DNA of 64,000 nucleotides from Faecalibacterium taiwanense (GTDB lineage: Bacteria > Bacillota > Clostridia > Oscillospirales > Ruminococcaceae), in contig NZ_CP155552.1 of the NCBI RefSeq assembly GCF_036632915.2, positions 2,542,001 to 2,606,000 on the forward strand. Direction: 5' to 3'. Of this stretch, positions 31,323 to 40,736 are shown piece after piece (the stretch's first letter is position 1; every line of letters starts with the position of its first letter). The position numbers and the translations under genes were made by a program. The notes below the pieces were generated by a model, which was given only the letters and a program-made list of their open reading frames with translations, was not told the DNA's origin and did no database searches.

Positions 31323-32714
31323 ATGAGCAAGGCAATTTCTCGTCGTGATTTCATGAAGGTCACCGGCGCTGTGGGCGCTGCCGGCCTTCTGGCTGCCTGC
31401 GGCGGCAACTCTGCCGCATCCAGCTCTGCTGCTTCCACCGCTTCTTCCGCTCCCGCTGCTTCTGCAGACGAGAGCCTGGCACTGTCTGACGGCCCTGTTT
31501 CCATGACCATCAGCTGGTGGGGCGGCGACAGCCGTCACGAGGCTTACCAGAACGCCATCAAGGAGTTCCAGGCTGAGCACACCAACATCACCATCGAACC
31601 CACCTTCGCCGCATGGTCCGGCTGGGAAGAGAAGATGGCAGCTGCCTTCATCGCTGGCAACGCACAGGATGTGTGCCAGGTGAACTGGAACTGGCTGTAC
31701 AACTACTCTGCCGACGGCAGCAAGTTCGTGGACCTGAACACTGTTTCCAAGTTCCTGGATCTGACCCAGTGGGATGACGCTGCCATGGACGCCTGCTACG
31801 TTGCAAACAGCCAGCAGTGCGTGCCCGTTTCCATGACCGGCCGTATCTTCTTCTGGAACATGACCACCTTCAACAAGGCTGGCATCACCGAAGTTCCCAA
31901 GTCTCTGGATGATCTGATGGCTGCCGGCAAGGCATTCAAGGAGAAGCTGGGCGACGATTACTACCCCATGCATCTGGGCGCATACGACCGTATGATCCTG
32001 ATGGTGTTCTACCTCGAGTCCAAGTACGGCAAGGACTGGGCTGACCCCGTCACCTCTACCCTGAACTACACCGAGGACGAGATCGCTGAGGGCATCGACT
32101 TCATCAAGAGCCTGGTGGATGGCCACGTCATGATGAACCTGAAGACCTACTACTCCGCAAACTCTGATACCGCTACCCACCAGTCCAACGAGTGGATCAC
32201 CGGTAAGATCGCAGGCATCTTCGAGTGGGATTCCGCTGCTTCCAAGTACTCCTCCGCTCTGGATGATGCCAACAAGGACGGCTTCACCGTTGGCGAAGAG
32301 ATCAAGTTCGGCGACAACAACGGCGGCTTCTCCAAGGTCTCCATGGGTCTGGCCATCACCAAGACCAGCAAGTGCGTTGCCGAGGCTGCTACCCTGATCA
32401 ACTTCCTGCTGAACGAGGAGAAGGGCGCTTCCATCATGGGTTCCGAGTGCGGCATCCCCGCTTCCAAGGCTGGTCTGGCTGCTGCTCAGGCTGCCGGCGC
32501 TGTCAAGGATCTGGTGGCTGAGGCAAATGCCAAGGTCATGGCCTTCACCACCAACAAGCTGGATCCCCTGTTCGAGAACAACGACCTGAAGGCTTCCGGC
32601 ACCGGCATCTATCAGGAAGTGTTTGATACCGTTGACTACGACGGCGTTGCCGGCGCAGACGTTGTTGACACCCTGCTGGACGGCATGGAGTCTGTTGGTT
32701 ACACCATCGGCTAA
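31323..32714 (+). CDS. ABC sugar-binding lipoprotein (family 1 solute-binding protein)
   Basis: The 463-residue protein starts MSKAISRRDFMKVTGAVGAA, a twin-arginine-like export signal that ends in a lipobox LLAAC (Cys near 28), followed by a Ser/Ala-rich linker. The mature part is a family-1 oligosaccharide-binding protein (TISWWGGDSRHEAYQNAIKE, FIAGNAQDVCQVNWNW). SD AGGAGG. It is the first gene of the importer operon, and the downstream GH28 and GH105 genes suggest pectin-derived galacturonides as ligand. Codon use is strongly biased, fitting high expression. Confidence 0.92.
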   Translation: MSKAISRRDFMKVTGAVGAAGLLAACGGNSAASSSAASTASSAPAASADESLALSDGPVSMTISWWGGDSRHEAYQNAIKEFQAEHTNITIEPTFAAWSGWEEKMAAAFIAGNAQDVCQVNWNWLYNYSADGSKFVDLNTVSKFLDLTQWDDAAMDACYVANSQQCVPVSMTGRIFFWNMTTFNKAGITEVPKSLDDLMAAGKAFKEKLGDDYYPMHLGAYDRMILMVFYLESKYGKDWADPVTSTLNYTEDEIAEGIDFIKSLVDGHVMMNLKTYYSANSDTATHQSNEWITGKIAGIFEWDSAASKYSSALDDANKDGFTVGEEIKFGDNNGGFSKVSMGLAITKTSKCVAEAATLINFLLNEEKGASIMGSECGIPASKAGLAAAQAAGAVKDLVAEANAKVMAFTTNKLDPLFENNDLKASGTGIYQEVFDTVDYDGVAGADVVDTLLDGMESVGYTIG

Positions 32715-32779
32715 GTTACATTTTTGAGTGCCGCCGTGTGCGGTCACGCACAGAAAAGGGCACCCTTTGACTGAACCTG

Positions 32780-32819
32780 AGGGGCACCTGCCGCCCGACC
32801 GGCAGATGCCCCTTTTTTG
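32780..32819 (+). terminator. Intra-operon attenuating hairpin
   Basis: AGGGGCACCTGCCG pairs with CGGCAGATGCCCCT (one mismatch), followed by TTTTTTG, between the binding protein and the permeases. It would let the binding protein be made in excess over the membrane subunits. Confidence 0.8.
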
Positions 32820-32918
32820 TCAAAGATATATTACAAAATCTTGACAAAGCTGTATCCAGTCTGTTACCCCTTCGTCCGTCTCATGCTCCGAAATTCCTTA
32901 AAAAGGAGGATTTCCCAG

Positions 32919-33848
32919 ATGAAAGAAAGCAATGCTCCCGCCATCGGGCGTACCCCGTTCCAGAAATGGCTGGACAAATATCAGGGTCTGTTTTATCTGA
33001 TCCCCTGGATCATCGGCTTCGTCGTCTTTAAGGCAGTTCCCTTCGGTCAGTCGCTGTACTACAGCTTCACCGATATGAACTTCTTCAAGAGCGGCACCCA
33101 GTTCGTTGGTCTGGCCAACTACATCACGGCCTTTACCACCACCAAGATCACCAAGGCACTGCTCATCACCTTCAAGTACGCTTTCATCACCGTGCCTCTG
33201 AAGCTGGTCTTTGCGCTGTTCATCGCATACATCCTGAACTTCAAGATCGCATGCGTCAACCTGTTCCGCACGGTGTACTACATTCCCTCCATTCTGGGCG
33301 GCTCTGTTGCAATCGCCGTTCTGTGGAAGGCTGTGTTCAGTGTGGACGGCCTGCTCAACACCGTGCTGCGCGCTGTCACCTTTGGTCTGGTGCAGGGCCC
33401 CGAGTGGCTGTCTGACCCCAGCTACGCGCTGTGGATCATCTGCTTCCTGCGTATCTGGCAGTTCGGTTCCGCCATGGTGCTGTTCCTGGCCGCTCTGAAG
33501 GGCGTGCCTGCAGACCTGTACGAAGCCGCTACCATTGATGGTGCCGGCAAGTGGCGTCAGTTCTTCTCCATCACCGTTCCGATGATCACCCCCATCATCT
33601 TCTACAATCTGGTCACTCAGATCTGCCAGGCTTTCCAGGAGTTCAATGGCCCCTACATCATCACCAACGGCGGCCCCCGTGGTTCCACCACGCTGATCTC
33701 TCTGCTGGTTTACAACTACGCATTCAAGTCTTATGACATGGGTATGGCATCCGCTCTGGCATGGATCATGTTCATCATCGTCTGCATCCTGACGATCATT
33801 GCATTCACCAGCCAGAAGAAGTGGGTCTACTACTCTGACGAAAGGTAA
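32919..33848 (+). CDS. ABC sugar permease, subunit 1 (MalF/UgpA type)
   Basis: The 309-residue membrane protein has six hydrophobic segments and the cytoplasmic EAA loop YEAATIDGAGKWRQFFSITV that docks the ATPase. Start MKESNAPAIG at 32919 with AAGGAGG. It is the partner of the next gene, which starts 10 bases later. Confidence 0.92.
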   Translation: MKESNAPAIGRTPFQKWLDKYQGLFYLIPWIIGFVVFKAVPFGQSLYYSFTDMNFFKSGTQFVGLANYITAFTTTKITKALLITFKYAFITVPLKLVFALFIAYILNFKIACVNLFRTVYYIPSILGGSVAIAVLWKAVFSVDGLLNTVLRAVTFGLVQGPEWLSDPSYALWIICFLRIWQFGSAMVLFLAALKGVPADLYEAATIDGAGKWRQFFSITVPMITPIIFYNLVTQICQAFQEFNGPYIITNGGPRGSTTLISLLVYNYAFKSYDMGMASALAWIMFIIVCILTIIAFTSQKKWVYYSDER

Positions 33849-33858
33849 GGTGACCAGT

Positions 33859-34716
33859 ATGGGAATGAAAGCATCGAACAAAATCGCGACCTTCTTCAAG
33901 TATTTCGTCCTGATCCTGGTCGGCATCATCATGATCTATCCTCTGCTGTGGATGATCAGCGCTACCTTTAAGGACAACAGCGAGATCTTTGCAGGCATCA
34001 GCCTGTGGATCAAGCACCCCACTCTGGATGGCTACCGCGGCGCACTGAACAACTTTGGCGGTTCCATCAACATCCTGCAGGCCATGCTGAACACCTACAG
34101 CTACGTCATCCCCAAGGTGATCTGCACGGTGGTCTCCGCCTGTGTGGCTGCCTACGGCTTTGGCCGCTTCGATTTCCCCGGCCGTAAGCTGATGTTCAAC
34201 ATCATGCTGGCCACCCTGTTCCTGCCGCAGGTCGTTCTGAATGTGCCGCAGTACCTGCTGTACAACAAGTTCGGCTGGCTGGACAGCCCCTTCTATCTGG
34301 CTATCTGGGTGCACTGCGCATTTGCGACCGAGACCTACTTCGTCTACCAGCTGGTGCAGTTCATGCGCAATGTCCCCCGTGATCTGGACGAAGCCGCTGC
34401 CATCGACGGCTGCTCTTCCTTCCAGACCCTGTACAAGGTCATCGTGCCCATGCTTGGCCCCGCTCTGGTGTCCTGCGCACTGTTCCAGTTTATGTGGAGC
34501 TGCAACGACTTCATGGGTCCGCTGCTTTACGTCAGCACTCCCGGTAAGTACCCGATGTCCCTGTTCGTCAAGCTGTCCATGGACGGTGATACCGGTTTCG
34601 CATGGAACAAGATCCTTGCTCTGTCCCTCATCTCTATCCTGCCGCAGCTGATCGTCTTCTTCTGTGCACAGGACCAGTTCGTTGAAGGTATCTCTGCCGG
34701 TGCCGTCAAGGGCTAA
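33859..34716 (+). CDS. ABC sugar permease, subunit 2 (MalG/UgpE type)
   Basis: The 285-residue protein has six membrane segments and the EAA loop LDEAAAIDGCSSFQTLYKVI. It completes the importer. No ATP-binding subunit follows, so the complex must borrow one; the MsmK-type protein at 12746-13861 is the candidate in this window. Confidence 0.92.
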   Translation: MGMKASNKIATFFKYFVLILVGIIMIYPLLWMISATFKDNSEIFAGISLWIKHPTLDGYRGALNNFGGSINILQAMLNTYSYVIPKVICTVVSACVAAYGFGRFDFPGRKLMFNIMLATLFLPQVVLNVPQYLLYNKFGWLDSPFYLAIWVHCAFATETYFVYQLVQFMRNVPRDLDEAAAIDGCSSFQTLYKVIVPMLGPALVSCALFQFMWSCNDFMGPLLYVSTPGKYPMSLFVKLSMDGDTGFAWNKILALSLISILPQLIVFFCAQDQFVEGISAGAVKG

Positions 34717-34756
34717 GCCCTTTCCCCGCACAGCGTAAGATCATCTGATACAAACA

Positions 34757-34799
34757 AACACCCCCTGTGCCGTTCCCGTAGATGGCGCAGGGGGTGTTT
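34757..34799 (+). terminator. Bidirectional terminator after the importer
   Basis: AAACACCCCCTGTGCC pairs with GGCGCAGGGGGTGTTT, between the permease and the convergent AraC gene. Confidence 0.85.
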
Positions 34800-34800
34800 C

Positions 34801-35619
34801 TTATTTCTTATGTCCTTTGCGGTACTGCAGTGGGCCAGTACCCATCACCTCGCGGAACACCCGGCGGAAATGGGCGGCGCTGGCAAAGCCGGTCTGCTCG
34901 GCTACCGCACTGATGGAAAGCTCGGTCGTTTCCAGCAGCTTCTGGGCCGCTTCGATGCGGCGGTTGTTGATGTAATCCACGATGGACTGGCCCGTTACCC
35001 GCCGGAACAAACGGCTCAGGTAGTAGGGCGAAAGATAAAACTGCGCCGCCACCTCGGTGAGGGAAAACTTCTGCCGGTAATTGGCCGCAAGGTAGGCGCA
35101 GATCTGCTCCACCGTTTCGTTGTGGGGACGCGCCACGGCGCTGCTCTCGGCAATGCACTCCTGCTCCACATAGTGCAGGATCAGCAGCAGGTACAGCGGG
35201 CCGGGGTAATCCTGCTCGGTGCTGGCGCTGGCCATCATTTCCAGCAGGGTACGGATGCGGCTCTGCCACTGCACCGGTGCGTACAGCACTGTGCGCTCCC
35301 CGGGCGCAAACAGGCGGCCGAAATCCCGCCCGGCTGTGTTTTTCAAATCATGCAGCATCCCCAGCGGAAAGTGGCACCCCACGATCTGCGGCACGGCGCT
35401 GCCGGTCTGTGCAAAGCGGCAGCCGCCGGGGCCAAGCAGCACGGCGCTGCCGGGGTTTACCAGCACATTCCCGCCCTCGTATTCCAGCGTGACGCTGCCC
35501 TCCGACACCAGCAGCAGATAGCAGGTGTCCTCATCCGGCGGCAGCTCGTAGCGGCCAATATTCAGCCGCAGGATGGCAGCGGCCACCTTGCCGGTGATCT
35601 TTTCACGTTCTGATCTCAT
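34801..35619 (-). CDS. AraC-family regulator of the pectin locus
   Basis: This 272-residue protein (start MRSEREKITGKVAAAILRLN) has an N-terminal cupin sugar-sensing domain and a C-terminal pair of AraC helix-turn-helix motifs (LTEVAAQFYLSPYYLSRLFR and ISAVAEQTGFASAAHFRRVF). It is divergent from the GH28-GH105 operon and convergent with the importer, which makes it the likely local regulator. The SD AAGGAGTT comes from the end of the repeat element at 35624. Confidence 0.9.
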   Translation of the reverse strand: MRSEREKITGKVAAAILRLNIGRYELPPDEDTCYLLLVSEGSVTLEYEGGNVLVNPGSAVLLGPGGCRFAQTGSAVPQIVGCHFPLGMLHDLKNTAGRDFGRLFAPGERTVLYAPVQWQSRIRTLLEMMASASTEQDYPGPLYLLLILHYVEQECIAESSAVARPHNETVEQICAYLAANYRQKFSLTEVAAQFYLSPYYLSRLFRRVTGQSIVDYINNRRIEAAQKLLETTELSISAVAEQTGFASAAHFRRVFREVMGTGPLQYRKGHKK

Positions 35620-35623
35620 AGGT

Positions 35624-35762
35624 AACTCCTTCAGTCGCGACTGATGCCGCGCCAGCTCCCTCAAAGAGGGAGCCTCTGGCGAAGAGGAAAAGCTTTCCGG
35701 TATGCCAAAGCCTCCATCACGGATGGAAGTGGCAAACCCGCGAGGGTTCGACGGAAGGGGTT
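35624..35762. repeat. Intergenic inverted-repeat element, copy 3
   Basis: The 139-bp element is bounded by AACTCCTTCAGTCG and CGACGGAAGGGGTT, with an internal AGCTCCCTC/GAGGGAGC hairpin as in copy 1. It lies between the divergent AraC and GH28 genes, so it must influence their regulatory region. Confidence 0.75.
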
Positions 35763-35834
35763 CCCTTCATTCTAATCTTTATCATATCATGTCCGCTTCC
35801 TGCGGGCAAGACAAAACCATCAGGAGGTTCTCCC

Positions 35835-37391
35835 ATGAATCTGTCGCTTATCCGTTCCATGACGCGCAGCGCTGTTTTCGAGCTGGAAAACGGCCTGTGC
35901 TATCGTCCGGCCCACCCGTTCACCGTTACCCTGAACGGAAAGACCGTCTACGGAGCCTGCCAGACCAACGTGTTCTCCCTGTTCTCCCTGCTGCCCGGTA
36001 CGGAGTACACGGTGGGTGTGCAGGCCGAGGGCGAAAGCCTGACCTGCACCTTTACCACCGAGGCCGAGACCTTCTTTGTGGATGCTTCCCGCTACGGTCT
36101 GGTGGCTGACGGCACCACGGACAACACCCTCAAGCTGCAGGCGGCTCTTTCCACCTGCCCCAAGGGCGGCACAGTGTACGTGCCCGCAGGCCGCTACCGC
36201 ACCTGCAGCCTGTTCCTGAAAAGCAACACCACCCTCTATCTTGAAAAGGGCGCTGTGCTGCTGGGCGACAATGACCGCACCCACTACCCCATCCTGCCCG
36301 GCGTGATCCCCAGCGAAAACGAGGTGGATGAATACTACCTGACCGGCTGGGAGGGCAACCCGCTGGACAGCTTTGCGGGTCTGTTGAACATCACGCAGGT
36401 GCACGATGTCGTTGTGACCGGCGAGGGCACGCTGGACTGCGATGCTGAGAACGGCGACTGGTGGGTGACTCCCAAGATCAAGCGCATCGCATGGCGGCCC
36501 CGCGCTGTGGCTGCTGTGGACAGCGAGAACATCTGCCTGCACGGCATCACGGTGCAGAACAGCTATTCGTGGACGATCCACCCCATCTTTGTCAAGCACC
36601 TTGACCTGCTGAACTTCAACATCAACAATCCTTACAATGCCCCCAACACCGACGGCATCGACCCCGAAAGCTGCGAGTATATCCGCATCATCGGCGTGAA
36701 CATCCATGTGGGCGACGACTGCATTGCCATGAAGGCCAGTAAGGTATTCCTTGGCATGAAGCTGAAAAAGAGCTGTGAGCACACCGTTATCCGCAACTGC
36801 CTGTTGGACAAAGGCCATGGCGGCATCGTCATTGGCAGCGAGATGAGCGGCGGTGTGAAGGATATGGTGGTCACCCAGTGCCTGATGGATCACACCGACC
36901 GCGGCCTGCGCGTCAAGACCCGCCGTGGCCGCGGCAACACCGCCGTCATCGACGGGCTGGTGTTCCGCAACGTGGAGATGCGCGGTGTCAAGGCACCCTT
37001 CGTCATCAACATGTTCTACTTCTGTGACCCGGACGGCCACGGCCCCTATGTGCAGTGCCGCGATGCCATGCCCGTGGACGAGTACACCCCGAAGCTGGGC
37101 AGCCTGACCATGGAGGACATCGTCGCCACCGACGCTCAGTTCGCGGGATGCTACTTCGACGGCCTGCCGGAGCAGCCCATTGAGCGCGTTTCCATGAAGA
37201 ACGTCACGATCACCTTTGACCCCAATGCCGAGGCCGGTCAGGCCGCTATGGCGGATAACCGCCCTCTGGTGAAGAAGCTGGCCATCTACGCCGAGAATGT
37301 CAAGGAGATCGACCTGCACAACGTGAAGATCGAGGGCTACGAGGGCGAACGCCTGCACTTTGCAAATGTCGGCCATTTTGAGGAGGACTGA
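35835..37391 (+). CDS. GH28 polygalacturonase-like glycosidase
   Basis: The 518-residue protein is a family 28 pectin hydrolase. After an N-terminal fibronectin-like region (residues 1-75) comes the right-handed beta-helix (VDASRYGLVADGTTDNTLKL). The family's catalytic motifs are NTDG (in APNTDGIDPESC), VGDDCIAMK, GHGGIVIGSEMSGG and RVKTRRGRG. It has no signal peptide, so it works in the cytoplasm on imported oligogalacturonides or rhamnogalacturonides, as exo-acting enzymes do. SD AGGAGG. GH105 follows after 4 bases. Confidence 0.93.
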   Translation: MNLSLIRSMTRSAVFELENGLCYRPAHPFTVTLNGKTVYGACQTNVFSLFSLLPGTEYTVGVQAEGESLTCTFTTEAETFFVDASRYGLVADGTTDNTLKLQAALSTCPKGGTVYVPAGRYRTCSLFLKSNTTLYLEKGAVLLGDNDRTHYPILPGVIPSENEVDEYYLTGWEGNPLDSFAGLLNITQVHDVVVTGEGTLDCDAENGDWWVTPKIKRIAWRPRAVAAVDSENICLHGITVQNSYSWTIHPIFVKHLDLLNFNINNPYNAPNTDGIDPESCEYIRIIGVNIHVGDDCIAMKASKVFLGMKLKKSCEHTVIRNCLLDKGHGGIVIGSEMSGGVKDMVVTQCLMDHTDRGLRVKTRRGRGNTAVIDGLVFRNVEMRGVKAPFVINMFYFCDPDGHGPYVQCRDAMPVDEYTPKLGSLTMEDIVATDAQFAGCYFDGLPEQPIERVSMKNVTITFDPNAEAGQAAMADNRPLVKKLAIYAENVKEIDLHNVKIEGYEGERLHFANVGHFEED

Positions 37392-37395
37392 TACC

Positions 37396-38541
37396 ATGAC
37401 CCATGAAGAAATTCTTGCCATGCTGGGCGATTACGTGGACTACCTGATCGCCAATTCCAGCGCCGAAGCACCCATGTGGAACATCGAGAAGGTGCGCAGC
37501 GGCAAGCCCAACAAGTGGAACTACATCGACGGCTGCATGATCACGGCCTGCCTGAGCCTGTACAAGACCACCGGCGACGAGAAGTATCTGAACTTCTCCA
37601 AGAGCTTCATTGATTCCTTTGTGCAGGAGGATGGCTCCATCAAGACCTACGACCCCAAGGAGTACAATCTGGATAACGTGAATCAGGGCAAGAACCTGTT
37701 CACCCTGTACGATATCTTTGGGGATGAAAAGTACCGCAAGGCCATCGAGACCATCCGCAGCCAGCTGGCCACCCAGCCCCGCACCAAAGAGGGTAATTTC
37801 TGGCACAAGGACATCTACCCGTGGCAGGTGTGGCTGGACGGCACCTACATGGCCCAGCCCTTCTACATGGAGTACGAGACCCGCTTTAACAAGATGCAGG
37901 GCTGCATCGACAGCTACAAACAGTTCATGAATATCAAAAAGCACATGCGGGACGAAAAGACCGGCCTGTACTACCACGGCTACGATGAGAGCCGCCAGAT
38001 GTACTGGGCCGACCCCGTCACCGGCTGCAGCCCCAACTTCTGGCTGCGTGCCATGGGCTGGTTCATGGTGGCGATGGTAGATGTGCTGGAGCGGATGGAC
38101 GAGCAGCTGTACAACGAGTACCGCGGCATCATGGCAATGCTCAAGCAGACCATTGAGGATGTGCACAAATTCCAGGACGAGGAGACCGGCATGTTCTGGC
38201 AGGTGATGGATCACCCCGGCGTGGAGGGCAACTACCTCGAGACCAGCGGCACCGCTCTGTTTGCCTACGCGGTGCTCAAAGGCGTGCGTCTGGGCTACCT
38301 GCCCAAACGCATGGCCGCATGGGCCGAAAAGGCTTTCTACGGCACCTGCGACAAGTACCTCTCCAAGAACCCGGATGGCAGTCTACAGCTGGACGGCATC
38401 TGTCTGGTGGCGGGTCTCGGCGGCAAAGATCACCGCGACGGCTCTCTGGCCTACTATTTCAGCGAGCCGGTGGTCTGCAACGATGCCAAGGGTGTCGGCC
38501 CGCTGGTGCTGGCTTACACCGAAATGATCGCACGCAAGTAA
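37396..38541 (+). CDS. GH105 unsaturated rhamnogalacturonyl/galacturonyl hydrolase
   Basis: This 381-residue cytoplasmic (alpha/alpha)6 protein matches YteR/YesR-type hydrolases. Marks include KWNYIDGCMITACLSLY, WLDGTYMAQPFYMEY (with the catalytic aspartate in the second half of the active site) and ADPVTGCSPNFWLRAMGWF. It removes the unsaturated uronic acid left at the end of lyase products. Together with GH28 and the importer it gives a route from imported pectin fragments to monosaccharides. Coupled to GH28 with a 4-base gap. Confidence 0.93.
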   Translation: MTHEEILAMLGDYVDYLIANSSAEAPMWNIEKVRSGKPNKWNYIDGCMITACLSLYKTTGDEKYLNFSKSFIDSFVQEDGSIKTYDPKEYNLDNVNQGKNLFTLYDIFGDEKYRKAIETIRSQLATQPRTKEGNFWHKDIYPWQVWLDGTYMAQPFYMEYETRFNKMQGCIDSYKQFMNIKKHMRDEKTGLYYHGYDESRQMYWADPVTGCSPNFWLRAMGWFMVAMVDVLERMDEQLYNEYRGIMAMLKQTIEDVHKFQDEETGMFWQVMDHPGVEGNYLETSGTALFAYAVLKGVRLGYLPKRMAAWAEKAFYGTCDKYLSKNPDGSLQLDGICLVAGLGGKDHRDGSLAYYFSEPVVCNDAKGVGPLVLAYTEMIARK

Positions 38542-38604
38542 ACTGCATATCGTGGGCGGGCAGCTTTCTTGCCGGACACGAGTCGGGCCATTCCATCGCC
38601 CGCA

Positions 38605-38773
38605 GGGCTGTTGCAAAACAGCGTCTCTTTAAAATGTTGAAAACAGCCGCATTCACCGTACAAAACGGGCAGAACGCTGAAAACTCAAAGGCAGATCTCA
38701 AAAAAATGAGATAGGCAGCCCCTTTCGGGGAAGCCTATCTCATTTTTTCGTTGGTGCTGTTTTGCAACAGCCC
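38605..38773. mobile_element. MITE-like element carrying a terminator
   Basis: A perfect 18-bp inverted repeat, GGGCTGTTGCAAAACAGC at 38605 and its inverse ending at 38773, brackets 133 bases without a gene. The end sequence resembles insertion-sequence termini (GGxxCTGTTGCAAA type). Inside, at 38701-38749, AAAATGAGATAGGC pairs with GCCTATCTCATTTT to form a strong terminator that serves the GH105 gene. I see no clear target-site duplication. Confidence 0.6.
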
Positions 38774-38819
38774 CTTCTCTATGGAAAGAGGTTCAACATG
38801 AATTCTCGAAGATGGCTTA

Positions 38820-40729
38820 TCAGAACTTGAACAGGTTCACGATGCGCTGCCACAGGCGGGTAAAGATATTGCCTTCTTCCACCGTCTCAGTCACGGCTAC
38901 AGTGGTGTCGGCAGCAGCCACGGTTTCAGCGGTCTTGTAGACGAACTTCACGCTGCTCTCGGCATCGTCCGGTGCACCGGCAAAGCTGGTGTAGTCGTTC
39001 AGGCGGTCGGTCATCTCGTCCAGCACGGTCTTCAGGCCATGGAGCTGATCCTGATCCAGCGCGCCGGTCAGTTTGGAGATGCCTTCCTCGTTGAACTGGT
39101 TCAGACCGTCGTTCAGCTGGCCTGCGCCGTCATTCAACTGACCTGCACCGGTGTTCAGGGTGTTCACGCCGTCATACAGGGTCTTGGTGCCTGCAGCCAG
39201 CTGTGCGCTGCCATCCTTTGCGGAGTGGGCACCGTCCGCAGCGGTCTGCACGCCTGCGGTGTACTGGTTCACGCTGGAAACAAAGAACTGGATCTGAGAA
39301 AGGCTGGTTTTCAGGGCGCGGACATCGGCCATATCCTGACTGTTCTCCACCTGATACTTCAGCTCAGCCTTGGCGGTGTTCTTTGCATCGGCATTGGTCA
39401 CCATCTCCAGAGCGCCGGTCAGCATGGAAGCGTCAAAGTTCTGCATCAGCTTGAGGGCTGCTTCCAGATCGTGGTTCGTCTTGGTCGCGGACAGATACAG
39501 GGCCAGATCCAGCTGGCTATCCTTGAAGCTGGGTTCCTGCTCCCAGATGGTGCGCACCATCTTTTGCGGCCGGCAGCAAGGGTCTTATCGTTCATGGTGA
39601 GGATGTTGTCGATCACAGCCTCGTAGTTCGACCATGTCATGTCCTCGTCGATCAGGCCGCCTTCCTTCAGGGTCTTGTTGGCAGAAGCCAGCACACCGTC
39701 AGCCACCTGCTGCGCACCGGCGTTCAGTGCTGCATTGTTGGCGCTCAGGGTGTCCAGACCGTTGGTCAGCTGGCCAAGGCCGTCGTCCAGAGCGGCAGCG
39801 CCGTTGTTCAGGGTGTTGGCACCGTCCAGCAGGGCCAGAACACCGCCTGCCAGCTGAGAGGTGCCGTCCACCAGCTGGGAAGCGCCGTCCATGAGCTGGC
39901 TCATGGCATCGTTCAGCTGGTTGATGCCATCGGTCAGGTCGTTGATGCTGCTCAGGTCAAACACATTGTCCGTGCCAAGAGCAGCGGTGCTGGTAGCGCA
40001 GGCCACCATGACCTGCGGGCAGGTAAAGTCTTCCACATCGGCTTCCACCGTCACGGTGTCCTGCAGATAGTCTTCGATGCTGTTCACCTCATCGGGCAGC
40101 AGGCCGGACAGGGAATCCTTCACGCCCGGCAGGGTGACAAAGGCGGCAACGCTGCTTTTGGCGGCGCTTTCGATCATACCGTGTTCTGCGGTCACGTTGG
40201 CAGCATCCCCGCCCAGAATGACGCCCACAGCGGTGATCAGCGGAGTGACGATGGTGCGGTCCTTGCCGTTCACGTTCACGGTGCCGGTCTCGTTGTTCTT
40301 CAGGTTGACGGTCACAGTCAGGTGGCCGCTCTTGCCAATGATGTCCTCAAGGGCGGCTTCCTGACCGTCCAGAGCGTAGGTCACCTTCACATCGATGGGC
40401 AGGGCCTTGTCGGTATTGCCCTTGTAGTAAACATCGGTGTCGTTGGTGTTCCACACCAGCTCTTCCCCGTTCTGGGTGAACTCGGCATCGCTCTCAGTGT
40501 TCTGGATGTCGGTCAGGGTGGTCTTGTCGGTGACGTTTGCAAGGCCGGAGGCGCTGTACAGGTGCTCGCTGACGGTGGTGCTCTTGATGGAGCCGTCGCC
40601 GTTCATCACAGCATAGACGGTCTCGGATTTGGAAAAGCTGCTCTTACCAGCTGCAAATGCGGGCATTGCACAGCCTGCGGCGAGGGTGAGAGCCAGCGCC
40701 GCACTGGCGAAACGAAGCGATTTTTTCAT
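38820..40729 (-). pseudogene. Exported heptad-repeat (YhgE-like) partner of the MMPL exporter, split by a one-base frameshift
   Basis: The two frames together encode about 635 residues. The protein starts MKKSLRFASAALALTLAAGC with a signal peptide, then a beta-rich domain to about residue 230. Next come long runs of an xxxLxxG heptad (INQLNDAMSQLMDGASQLVD and many more), as in YhgE/Pip-type proteins. The break is at four A (plus TTTT, 39562-39565); five A join TLAAGRK to KMVRTIWEQEPSF. It follows the MMPL gene by 7 bases, so they form one operon and presumably one envelope complex. The function is unknown beyond that association. The lesion is again a homopolymer one base short. Confidence 0.75.
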
Positions 40730-40736
40730 AACGTAA

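Noticed and set aside
31200..32747. Minus-strand open frame of over 500 codons over the binding protein
   Set aside because: Shadow of a strongly codon-biased gene; it has a His/Gln/Gly-rich composition without domains.
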